From: Candidatus Gastranaerophilales bacterium
GTDB taxonomy: Bacteria; Cyanobacteriota; Vampirovibrionia; Gastranaerophilales; Gastranaerophilaceae
Assembly: GCA_017560095.1 (NCBI GenBank)
Contig: JAFYOU010000036.1
Coordinates: 1 to 64,000, forward strand
Direction: 5' to 3'
Length of the DNA: 64,000 bases
The notes under the pieces were generated by a model that searched no databases, had not been told where the DNA came from, and worked only from the letters and a program-made list of their open reading frames with translations. Positions 26,206 through 33,218 of the stretch are shown piece after piece (position 1 is the stretch's first letter; every line of letters starts with the position of its first letter). The position numbers were made by a program, and so were the translations under genes.

Positions 26206-26523
26206 ATGGTCGACAACCGAATTATTTCTTCTATACCATCTACAGGATTTAAAAACGATAATGCTTCTGCTAACAAAATGTCTGAAGAAAAATACGGACA
26301 AGGCGGAGAATATTACGCCCAAGAAATGGAAGAAGAGCAAGCACCCCAACAATCTTATCAAGATCGCTCAGCTCAATTAAGAGCTTCTCTAAACGGCCTT
26401 GCTGCGGCAAACGCAGGTTCAATGATGTTTTTAAAAGCAGTTAAAGAAAAGGAAGAAGAAAAGAAAAAATCTAAATCTTTTAAAAAAGATGAAAAAGAGA
26501 AGGAAGAATCTTTAGAAGATTAA
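26206..26523 (+). CDS. Small hydrophilic hypothetical protein, 105 aa
   Basis: AAGGCGAGG lies eight bases before the ATG, a good ribosome-binding site. The protein is polar, with a Gln/Glu-rich middle (EEEQAPQQSYQDRSAQ), an amphipathic helix (LRASLNGLAAANAGSMMFLKAV) and a Lys/Glu-rich tail of alternating charges (KEKEEEKKKSKSFKKDEKEKEE). There is no signal peptide or membrane span. The tail is probably disordered. The last four bases overlap the end of the convergent 159-aa gene. Unknown family. Confidence 0.6.
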   Translation: MVDNRIISSIPSTGFKNDNASANKMSEEKYGQGGEYYAQEMEEEQAPQQSYQDRSAQLRASLNGLAAANAGSMMFLKAVKEKEEEKKKSKSFKKDEKEKEESLED

Positions 26524-26999
26524 TCATAAATTATTCTAACGCCCGCTTTTCCTGAAGTATCCCTATTATATTTATAATATCTGCCATCCGTATAATACAT
26601 ACCGTTTGATGATGGAGTAGAAAATAAATCGGTATTACAATCATTTGAATGAGTATTATTCCAAAAATCGCTTTTCAATTGGTTATAACTATTTTGATTA
26701 ATCGGAACAGAATAACCCGTTAAAGCTCCTTGATTATTTCTATTTAAATTCCAACCCAAAACGTTATTTTTAATGCGATTTAAATTTCGAATTCGATTAA
26801 TTCTTTGAATCCTTTTTGCATCGTTATAGTTTGTATTTCGATATCGATATGGACTATAATAAGTATTAGTATAAGGATTATAAGTTGGTCTTTTATAAAG
26901 CTTATTCTGAGTTGACGGAGCTTGATAATAAAATCTATCAAACGCAAAAACTTCGCCAATAAATAAAAATAAACCTAAAATGATTAAAACTTTTCTCAT
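26520..26999 (-). CDS. Exported Asn/Tyr-rich hypothetical protein
   Basis: This 159-residue protein has the signal peptide MRKVLIILGLFLFIGEVFA. The mature part is rich in Asn, Tyr and Arg (about residues 30-110), with imperfect 'YNPYTNTYYSPYRYRNTNYN' character and an 'RIQRINRIRNLNRIKNN' basic stretch, then a C-terminal region with one Cys and GRYYKYNRDTSGKAGVRIIYD. Such composition suits an envelope or surface-exposed protein. No domain is recognised. A TACATT element six bases before the ATG may belong to the leaderless class, but the match is weak. Confidence 0.65.
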   Translation of the reverse strand: MRKVLIILGLFLFIGEVFAFDRFYYQAPSTQNKLYKRPTYNPYTNTYYSPYRYRNTNYNDAKRIQRINRIRNLNRIKNNVLGWNLNRNNQGALTGYSVPINQNSYNQLKSDFWNNTHSNDCNTDLFSTPSSNGMYYTDGRYYKYNRDTSGKAGVRIIYD

Positions 27000-27178
27000 A
27001 TTGAAAATGTAGTTTGAAGTTATAAAAATTTTATTACCCTTTTTGGCTATAAAAAAGAATTAATTTTATTATTAAGTTATGTAACAAAATAATTTCATTT
27101 TTCTTCTCAAACCTAAAGTTCATCCAAATTTTGCCGACAACTAAATTGTTAGACAATAAAGCTTAAGGAGAATAGGCT

Positions 27179-28207
27179 ATGGGGCTTTCAGCAAGCCAAG
27201 CTAGATTTCTGCAATTAACCGCTCGAAAAAGTGATGTTGAATTTGAAGTTCAGCAAATTAACTTTCAAAGACTAATGTTGTCTGAAAAATTAACTGAAGC
27301 TTCAACAAAATATCAAGATGCGATAAATAACAGAAAATTAACATTCTCATATAATGGCGGACAAGGATTGCAAGAAATTGATATTTCATATAAAAATTAT
27401 AAAAATTATATGAATCAACAACTTGAAGGCTTATATTCATCTCAAGCAAAATATTATCTTGTCTCATCTTCTGGAAACAAACTTGTTGTTTCATCAGAAG
27501 AAGAAAGAGATAAAATGATTGAAGAAGGAACAAAAAGAATTCCTATTTCAAGTATTCTTGAAGCAAAAGCTGAAGTAGAAGAATATCAAAAAGCACAAGA
27601 AGAAATAGCTAAAGCGCAAGAAGCTATAAAAAATTCTGAATCAAACAATTCAGATGAGTCAACAGAAAATCCATTATTAGAAACCCCAAAAGAAACAACT
27701 CCACCAATTGTGTTTTATGAAGCACCAAGCGCTTATACTATTAGCTTAGCTCAAATAGACTTAACAACACCCTATAAAAGCGAAATAATTAATGATGAAA
27801 ATGGTAATCCTGTTGAATATTATCTTGAACAAGAATACACAGAAAGCGACTTTTTAATTGCTGAAAACTTGGAAGATGCAACAACTTTCCAAAATGCACT
27901 CAAAGACGGCATTTATTACTTTGCAACTCGAGATTTAAATGATAAAACAGGCAAATACGAATTTAACATCAAAGGCCTTGATACATTGGGGGGCGGTGCC
28001 ATTTCAGAAGAATTTGATAAATCAGATGATGCAGCAGCCCAAGCTGAATATGATTTAATTCAAAGCAAAGTTCAATCAATGGATAAAAAATTAGAATTAA
28101 AACTAGACCAACTTGAAACAGAAAGAAATGCGATTACAACCGAAATGGACTCTGTTAAAAAAGTAATTGAAGATAACATTGAAAAAAGTTTCAATATTTT
28201 CAGCTAA
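27179..28207 (+). CDS. Hypothetical coiled-coil protein with MGLSASQARFLQLTARKSD N-terminus
   Basis: This 342-residue protein begins MGLSASQARFLQLTARKSD and continues with a helix VEFEVQQINFQRLMLSEKL. To my recollection this start is shared by a family of unnamed proteins in Melainabacteria and some other uncultured gut bacteria. A helical N-terminal part (about 1-60), a middle beta-containing domain, an acidic low-complexity linker (about 150-185) and a C-terminal helix (about 285-340) follow. There is no signal peptide. AAGGAG lies eight bases before the ATG. Upstream at 27077-27088 is a TTATGTAACAAA motif that recurs before the gene at 63555. Function is unknown; an export-substrate or filament-like role is speculation. 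Confidence 0.7.
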   Translation: MGLSASQARFLQLTARKSDVEFEVQQINFQRLMLSEKLTEASTKYQDAINNRKLTFSYNGGQGLQEIDISYKNYKNYMNQQLEGLYSSQAKYYLVSSSGNKLVVSSEEERDKMIEEGTKRIPISSILEAKAEVEEYQKAQEEIAKAQEAIKNSESNNSDESTENPLLETPKETTPPIVFYEAPSAYTISLAQIDLTTPYKSEIINDENGNPVEYYLEQEYTESDFLIAENLEDATTFQNALKDGIYYFATRDLNDKTGKYEFNIKGLDTLGGGAISEEFDKSDDAAAQAEYDLIQSKVQSMDKKLELKLDQLETERNAITTEMDSVKKVIEDNIEKSFNIFS

Positions 28208-28242
28208 ATAAATTTAAACCACGCAACACACTTATAAACACG

Positions 28243-28274
28243 AAAAAAATGAGCCTTTGTCGGCTCATTTTTTT
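28243..28274. terminator. Bidirectional terminator
   Basis: The stem AAAAAAATGAGCC / GGCTCATTTTTTT with a TTTGTC loop lies between the 342-aa gene and the converging 82-aa gene. Confidence 0.88.
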
Positions 28275-28295
28275 ATATTCCGCTAAATTATAATT

Positions 28296-28544
28296 CTAAC
28301 CCCAAGCGCAATTATCAATGCTTCCATCTTTACCTATATCAAGGCGTCGTCCACATGGGCCACCTGAAATATCTGGAGAGCGTCCATCTCTTATAGAAAG
28401 TTGTTCACATGCCTGATACAAACCAGAAAAAGAAGGGGTGGCTTCTATTGGCGCACTTACACCAATACCACCAGTCTTTTGTTCGTATACTGGCGAAATA
28501 CCTCTATTTGCACTTGTTATTCCTAAAAAAGGAAGGTTGTCCAT
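28296..28544 (-). CDS. Small Gly/Ser-rich hypothetical peptide with C-terminal DNCAWG, 82 aa
   Basis: The 82-codon frame starts MDNLPFLGITSANRG and contains KTGGIGVSAPIEATPSFSG, faintly reminiscent of the ETAGSVAYSAPS unit of the other small peptides. Three Cys lie at residues 46, 64 and 79, and the end is SIDNCAWG. No good ribosome-binding site is seen, but TATAAA lies three bases before the ATG. It shares the terminator at 28243 with the preceding gene. There is no signal peptide. It may be a small secreted or modified peptide, or a chance frame; expression data would be needed. Confidence 0.45.
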   Translation of the reverse strand: MDNLPFLGITSANRGISPVYEQKTGGIGVSAPIEATPSFSGLYQACEQLSIRDGRSPDISGGPCGRRLDIGKDGSIDNCAWG

Positions 28545-28971
28545 ATATTTATACCTGTACTAATCTACATGTTTAAAAAGTATTTTTTTGAATAAAAATT
28601 GCCAAATTTCATTTATTGTTTACAAAAATTAATAAAAAATTTTTACAAAGTTAAAAACGGGTTCGATTCCGCATCGCCACCCGTTTAAAATTTTGTTGTT
28701 TCTCCTAGGCTATTGTTAATATAACCCACTCATTCCTGCAAATTTTACTGGTACAACCATACTTCCGCATTGATCCATATTTGCATTGAAGCATTCATTA
28801 ATAACTCATTTGACCTTATTATGAATGGTAGTATCTCTACATATTAATAAAGTAAATTTTTAAATAAAAATTTACTTTAATTTCATCCATAGTTACAAAT
28901 CTTAATATATTTTTTAAAAACACTCATCGATAGGATTTTAATGCTATTATATTTTCACCAAAGAGGTAAAA
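28545..28971. other. 427-base gene-free spacer
   Basis: No intact gene is seen here. It holds a tRNA-3'-end-like sequence inside an inverted repeat (28655-28686) and a short stop-terminated minus-strand frame reading like a protein C-terminus (28716-28805). The engB promoter and ribosome-binding region (AAAGAGGT before 28972) are at the right end. The rest is very AT-rich with no recognisable signal. Confidence 0.6.
28655..28686 (+). other. tRNA 3'-end-like remnant within an inverted repeat
   Basis: GGGTTCGATTCC (T-loop consensus GTTCGATTC) followed by GCATCGCCACCC looks like the T-arm and acceptor 3' strand of a tRNA, similar to His-type acceptor ends, without an encoded CCA. The T-stem does not pair fully, and no D-arm, anticodon arm or 5' acceptor strand lies upstream, so it is not a functional tRNA. 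AAACGGGT and ACCCGTTT bracket it as a perfect 8-base inverted repeat. Such tRNA ends are often attachment sites of integrative elements. Confidence 0.45.
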
Positions 28972-29547
28972 ATGAAAATAAAAAATGCAAAATTTTTAAT
29001 AAGCTCCCCTAATTTAAAATTATGCCCCGAACTAAATTTACCAGAATTTGCACTATTAGGACGTTCAAATGTTGGGAAATCAACTTTTATAAATACCTTG
29101 GTCAACCAATTAAAACTTGCAAAAACCTCTAATACCCCAGGTAAAACAAGACTAATCAACCTTTTTGAAATAACTACAGATAAAAAACCTTTTATTTTAG
29201 CCGATTTACCAGGATATGGCTATGCTAAAGTATCCAAAAAAGAACAAGATTCTTGGCAAAAAAATCTTGAACAATATCTTTTAAAAAGACCTCTAATTTC
29301 AACAATTCAATTTATTGATGCTCGTCATGATATTCAAAAAAATGATATTTTAATGCAAGAATGGCTAAAATTTAATAAAGTTCCTTGCTTCAATATTTTA
29401 ACTAAATGCGATTATGTTTCAAGAAATGAAGTATCTAAAAAGATTGCTCAAATTAAAAAAGAATTTGGAAATGACGCTTTAGCATTTTCTTCTAAAAATA
29501 GGATTTATGTTGATGGTGTTTTAACTTACATCGCAAGCTTAATTTAA
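28972..29547 (+). CDS. engB: Ribosome biogenesis GTP-binding protein EngB/YsxC
   Basis: This 191-residue small GTPase is needed for 50S subunit assembly. G1 GRSNVGKS (residues 30-37), a switch-region TSNTPGKTRLINLF, G3 DLPGYGYA, and G4 TKCD (canonical TKxD) are present, with an 'AFSSKNRI' G5 segment at the end. The TPGKTR and LPGYGYAK segments are diagnostic for EngB. Length is normal. AAAGAGGT precedes the ATG at 28972. It stands alone, convergent with the small membrane protein gene at 29558. Confidence 0.94.
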   Translation: MKIKNAKFLISSPNLKLCPELNLPEFALLGRSNVGKSTFINTLVNQLKLAKTSNTPGKTRLINLFEITTDKKPFILADLPGYGYAKVSKKEQDSWQKNLEQYLLKRPLISTIQFIDARHDIQKNDILMQEWLKFNKVPCFNILTKCDYVSRNEVSKKIAQIKKEFGNDALAFSSKNRIYVDGVLTYIASLI

Positions 29548-29557
29548 AACTTCAGCT

Positions 29558-29974
29558 TTATATTGCACATAAATTTTGCGCAAAATCTAAAAATTTTCTA
29601 ATCACTTGCTGAACAATTCTTGCATATGCAATATTTTTCAACAACTTGTAATCTATTATTTTAGCTCCTTTTGCAAAATTCAATGATTTTACAAGCATAA
29701 TCACCTGAACTACATCAATTATCATCATTATTAATCTTTTTATTTGATAAAATCTTTTATTAGAAACAATTTTGATAATTTTATTTATTTTTTTCAGATT
29801 TTTTTGAATTTCATCATTAATTTCAATTAATTTTTGAGCTCTTTCCAGCATTTTTACATGAATTTCATTGACTTTATTTTCAAAAAAATGAAGCTTTTTA
29901 ATGCAAAAAATCGTCAATACAATTTCAACAAATATTAACAAAAATATTGATAATGTAGAAATAAATTCAAGCAT
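29558..29974 (-). CDS. Small membrane protein, 138 aa
   Basis: The first 28 residues are a hydrophobic helix (FISTLSIFLLIFVEIVLTIFCI). A charged helical stretch with coiled-coil character follows (about 30-75), then a second hydrophobic segment (IMMIIDVVQVIMLVKSL, about 82-98), and a basic/aromatic tail. A TATAAT lies exactly six bases before the ATG at 29974, implying a leaderless transcript. The layout resembles small DUF948-like membrane proteins, but the match is not firm. It is divergent from murT, whose start is 66 bases away. Confidence 0.65.
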   Translation of the reverse strand: MLEFISTLSIFLLIFVEIVLTIFCIKKLHFFENKVNEIHVKMLERAQKLIEINDEIQKNLKKINKIIKIVSNKRFYQIKRLIMMIIDVVQVIMLVKSLNFAKGAKIIDYKLLKNIAYARIVQQVIRKFLDFAQNLCAI

Positions 29975-29980
29975 TGATGT

Positions 29981-29986
29981 ATTATA
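29981..29986 (-). promoter_or_regulatory. -10 element of a probable leaderless transcript
   Basis: On the minus strand TATAAT is followed by ACATCA and then the ATG at 29974. The expected +1 is the start codon itself. No clear -35 is seen. Confidence 0.45.
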
Positions 29987-30039
29987 ATATATATAAATTT
30001 AAAATTCTATACCCAACTTGCACTATTTTAAGGATAAAA

Positions 30040-31413
30040 ATGGATTTTAAAACCTCAATCTTATGGTCAGGACGACTTTATAAACTATTAGAAAAATTCA
30101 ATCTTGACAATAGACTCAATTTAGATTCTATTGTCGATAATAATTTGCCGCAAATTTTATCTAAACTTCAAAGCTATGCCACAAAAGGCAAAATAGCAAT
30201 TTGTCAAACAAATGGAAAAATAACAACCGCAAGCATTTTAAATCAAATTCTAGCAAGCAATGATAATTCTTACATATCCAACATTACGCCTGACGGCAAA
30301 AAATACCCCCCGCTAACATCAATTATTCTTAATTTATCAAAAAGCTTAGATATTTTTGCTTCAGAAGAAGAAAAAGAATATTATTCAATGATAATGAATG
30401 AATTTGAATTAGATAATTATTTTAATTCAATGAAATTTGATTTTCTTTTGTTGGGAAATTTGTTTGTTGATCAAAAAGATTTTGTGACATTAGAAGAAAA
30501 AAAAGAAAGAATTCAAAATGCAATTTCTTTAAATTCAAAATTAGATTTAATAATCAATGCAGATGAACCAATGTTTAACAAAATTGATGATATTAAAAAC
30601 GATACCATTTTAAATAAAAAAAGAAACAAATTTTATTATGGTTTTAACAATATAGAATTTGGCGATTATGCAGCAGAATTATCCCAAAAAAATGATATTC
30701 CAAGATGCCCAAATTGTGGGTGCATATTAGATTACAAAAAAAATTACTACTCGCACATTGGAAACTATAATTGTGCTTGCGGTTTTAAAAGACCAAATTT
30801 AAATGTAAGCGCTGAAGCAAAAATATATGCCGATTATTGCTTTTTAACTGTTTTTTATCAAGACAATAAAATGGTTTTCAAGCTCCCTTTAGGCGGTGTA
30901 GAAAACGCTTATAATGCGCTTGGTGCAATTTCAATTGCGCTTTATTTGGGAATAGAGCGAAAAATTATAACAAGCGCTTTTGAAAACTATTCCCCTCCAA
31001 AAGCCAGAGGGAACATTTTAACATACAAAAACAAGCAAATTAAAATCAAAATTATCAAAAATCCTGTTTCTTTATCTGTTGCACTCAGAGAACTATATGC
31101 AAGCAAAAACAAAAAAGTTGTATTTTGCTTAAATGATAATGAACTTGATGGAATTGACACAAGCTGGATTTGGGATTCAAATTTTAACTCTATCTCATAT
31201 TTTGAAAATAAAATTTATGTAACAGGAAATAGATTTGATGATATTGCATTAAGGTTAAAATACGCCAATGTTAATCCTTCTTTAATAGTCATGGAAGGTT
31301 CTATCAAAAACGCAATTCAATGCTGTTGTTGGGATTTAGAAAAAAACGAAACAATGCTAATTTTAACAACGCCATCATTAGTCGATAATATTTATGAAAC
31401 TTTAAAAAAATAG
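30040..31413 (+). CDS. murT: Lipid II isoglutaminyl synthase subunit MurT-like (Mur ligase with DUF1727)
   Basis: The start at 30040 is chosen for AAGGATAA; a 22-codon extension would cross the divergent promoter. The 457-residue protein has a Mur-ligase ATP loop (QTNGKITTAS, a variant of TNGKTT), a central domain with an inserted four-Cys zinc ribbon (CPNCGCILD...NCACG, about residues 222-248) as in MurT, and a C-terminal DUF1727 domain. The last carries DGIDTSWIWDSNF, where MurT has its catalytic-triad Asp. MurT works with the glutaminase GatD to amidate D-Glu of lipid II. No gatD gene adjoins it here, which is unusual since the pair is normally an operon. MurT-like is well supported. Confidence 0.85.
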   Translation: MDFKTSILWSGRLYKLLEKFNLDNRLNLDSIVDNNLPQILSKLQSYATKGKIAICQTNGKITTASILNQILASNDNSYISNITPDGKKYPPLTSIILNLSKSLDIFASEEEKEYYSMIMNEFELDNYFNSMKFDFLLLGNLFVDQKDFVTLEEKKERIQNAISLNSKLDLIINADEPMFNKIDDIKNDTILNKKRNKFYYGFNNIEFGDYAAELSQKNDIPRCPNCGCILDYKKNYYSHIGNYNCACGFKRPNLNVSAEAKIYADYCFLTVFYQDNKMVFKLPLGGVENAYNALGAISIALYLGIERKIITSAFENYSPPKARGNILTYKNKQIKIKIIKNPVSLSVALRELYASKNKKVVFCLNDNELDGIDTSWIWDSNFNSISYFENKIYVTGNRFDDIALRLKYANVNPSLIVMEGSIKNAIQCCCWDLEKNETMLILTTPSLVDNIYETLKK

Positions 31414-31539
31414 TTTGCAATTAGCCAAAAAAAGGTATAAAATAAGCGTAATCAAACTATTTGCGCTATGAATTCTTTATTTTTAAAAAATTTTTGCGCC
31501 GACAGTCGGATAAAGTACAAACAAACAAGGAGACTAAAA

Positions 31540-31809
31540 ATGTACGAAGACCAAAATCTAATTTGTGAAGATTGCGGAAAAGAATTTGTTTTCAGCGCAG
31601 GTGAACAAGAATTTTACGCTCAAAAAGGATTACAGAACACTCCAAAACGTTGCCAAGAATGCAGAAAAGCAAGAAAGCATAAATCAAAAAGAAAAATGTA
31701 TGATGTAACATGCAGCGCATGCGGAGCACAAACAAAAGTTCCATTTAAACCAATAGAAGGAAAAGAAGTATTTTGCAAGGAATGTTTTGCAAAACGCTCA
31801 GAAGAATAA
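31540..31809 (+). CDS. Zinc-ribbon protein with two CxxC-CxxC units (zf-trcl type)
   Basis: The start at 31540 has AAGGAG upstream; a longer frame from 31468 lacks one. The 89-residue protein has two zinc ribbons: Cys9/12 with Cys38/41 (LICEDCGKEFVFSAGEQEFYAQKG ... RCQECR, the 'probable zinc-binding' zf-trcl form) and Cys58/61 with Cys79/82 (CSACGAQTKVPFKP ... FCKECF). The second pattern is typical of the CxxC-x(n)-VPF-P-x-CxxCF domain of small cyanobacterial and Clostridial proteins. It probably binds nucleic acid or protein, but the role is unknown. It is followed by its own terminator. Confidence 0.85.
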   Translation: MYEDQNLICEDCGKEFVFSAGEQEFYAQKGLQNTPKRCQECRKARKHKSKRKMYDVTCSACGAQTKVPFKPIEGKEVFCKECFAKRSEE

Positions 31810-31810
31810 T

Positions 31811-31840
31811 AAAAAGGCCTCAAATGAGGCCTTTTTATTT
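31811..31840 (+). terminator. Terminator after the zinc-ribbon gene
   Basis: The perfect stem AAAAAGGCCTC / GAGGCCTTTTT with an AAAT loop starts just after the stop codon. Confidence 0.88.
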
Positions 31841-32056
31841 TAGCAATATTAGAGCGCTAATTTCTTCTTGTATAATTTTATCTTCTCAAAAACTATCCTT
31901 TTTAAACTTAGTTTAACATCCGTACTTCCATCTACTATACGGTTTATTTTTCTTGCTAGAAAACGAAACACCGCCTTGTTTATTTACTAAAATAATTTAG
32001 TGCTTATTAGGGAATATTTAGACTTGATGATAAAAGTTATGTGATTTATTTTCATT

Positions 32057-32263
32057 TTAGTTAATCAAAGTAAAACGCAAAGTTGAATCATTATCTACAA
32101 TTTCATTCCACATTTTTTTTGGCCTAACCCAAGTTTTACCATCAGAAACCGACTGATATACAATTAAATCTTCTAAAGTTTCTGAACACTTTGCTAAAGC
32201 AATTATTTTATAAATATTGCCCTTAAAATGCTTATAAATCTTTCCTATTTCGATATTTTGCAT
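32057..32263 (-). CDS. DUF1653 domain protein
   Basis: This 68-residue protein consists of one DUF1653 domain: GKIYKHFKGNIYKIIALAKCSET, then VYQSVSDGKTWVRPKKMWNE. The motifs 'YKHFKG', 'SET', 'VYQ' and 'WVRP..MW.E' are the family hallmarks. Family members are small stand-alone proteins of unknown biochemical role. A TATAAG element lies five bases before the ATG, so the transcript may be nearly leaderless. It is divergent from rpsO and stands alone. Confidence 0.88.
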   Translation of the reverse strand: MQNIEIGKIYKHFKGNIYKIIALAKCSETLEDLIVYQSVSDGKTWVRPKKMWNEIVDNDSTLRFTLIN

Positions 32264-32435
32264 GATGCCTTATATGATAACATATAAAATTTTTTATTAG
32301 CAAAATTTTATATTCCAATGTTTTGTACTTAAGTGATATTAATTATTATTAATTAATATTAAAAAAAATTTATATTTTTATATTTTTATATTACAATACA
32401 ATTCGGTAAAGTATAACAAAAAAGGAAACACAAAA

Positions 32436-32705
32436 ATGTCAATTAACTTGAAAAACAAACAAGAAATTATCAAAAAATTTGGTAAATCTGAAAAAGATTC
32501 AGGTAACATCGAAGTTCAAATCGCAATGTTATCTCAAAAAATCTCTGAATTAACAGAACACTTAAAATCAAACAAAAAAGATTTCCAAGCAAAACGCGGT
32601 CTTTTAGTTATGGTTGGTAGAAGAAAAGGTATGTTAACATACTTAAAAAATGCTGACTTAGACAAATACCGTGCATTAATTAAAGAACTTGGTATCCGCG
32701 GATAA
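32436..32705 (+). CDS. rpsO: 30S ribosomal protein S15
   Basis: This 89-residue protein binds 16S rRNA in the central domain early in 30S assembly. The family signature is visible: SGNIEVQIAMLSQKISELTEHLK, then KRGLLVMVGRRKGMLTYLKN and a 'YRALIKELGIRG' end. Length equals that of E. coli S15. AAAAAAGGAAACAC precedes the ATG. S15 commonly represses its own translation through the leader, but no structure can be demonstrated here by eye. In many bacteria rpsO is followed by pnp; here a terminator follows and the next gene is convergent. Confidence 0.97.
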   Translation: MSINLKNKQEIIKKFGKSEKDSGNIEVQIAMLSQKISELTEHLKSNKKDFQAKRGLLVMVGRRKGMLTYLKNADLDKYRALIKELGIRG

Positions 32706-32737
32706 TCCAAGCAGAGTTAATAAGTAATTTCAAGTTT

Positions 32738-32772
32738 AAATGCTACAAGAGTTATACCTTGTAGCATTTTTA
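32738..32772. terminator. Terminator after rpsO
   Basis: The stem TGCTACAAG / CTTGTAGCA with flanking A and T runs lies 33 bases after the rpsO stop and before the end of the converging 93-aa gene. Confidence 0.85.
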
Positions 32773-32785
32773 TTTAAAGAAGTAA

Positions 32786-33067
32786 CTATGCAACAATATC
32801 ATTATTAATAGGTATTTGAACATTTCCTAAGATTTCTTTTTCATTAGGAAGTCCTTTAGTTTTTAAAAGAATTTCTACAATATGCTTCATTTGGCATTTA
32901 AAAGAATATTTCGCCTTTGTTATAGGGCAATTTTTACAATCAGCCTTTAGCTTATAACATTCAAGCGCCTGCAAAGTCCAATTTTGAACAATCGAATCCG
33001 AAATTATGCCATTTGTTTGACATTCAAAAAACTCTTCTTTAAAACTATTTCCGTAGCCTTTAAGCAA
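32786..33067 (-). CDS. Cys-rich small protein, 93 aa
   Basis: The start is a TTG at 33067, four to five bases after GAGGGG. The protein has five Cys, four of them in the pattern Cys37-x6-Cys44-x2-Cys47-x10-Cys58, with surrounding sequence ALECYKLKADCKNCPI and FKCQMKHIVEILL. The spacing suits a zinc or iron-sulfur site. The segment 'IISDSIVQNWTLQALECYKL' resembles a helix-turn-helix-like helical pair. I do not recognise the family, so metal-binding regulator is a guess. It converges on rpsO and is divergent from the Hcp-like gene. Confidence 0.6.
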   Translation of the reverse strand: MLKGYGNSFKEEFFECQTNGIISDSIVQNWTLQALECYKLKADCKNCPITKAKYSFKCQMKHIVEILLKTKGLPNEKEILGNVQIPINNDIVA

Positions 33068-33218
33068 TTTATCCCCTCAAATCGTAGTAAATCTTATATA
33101 TAATTATATTATGCGCCTATTTTTAAAATTTTTCAAATTAATCCTATAAATGTAGTAATAAAATAATTGCTCTTTTCGGCGATTATTTTTTCTTTAGTAC
33201 AATTTAAACTCTTACATT

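Noticed and set aside
28640..28690. A complete tRNA gene
   Set aside because: Only the 3' arm and acceptor end are recognisable; there is no anticodon stem or 5' strand within 100 bases upstream.
31850..32056. Minus-strand frame ending SFSSKKNKPYSRWKYGC
   Set aside because: A short frame with no start codon or ribosome-binding site; no evidence that it is translated.
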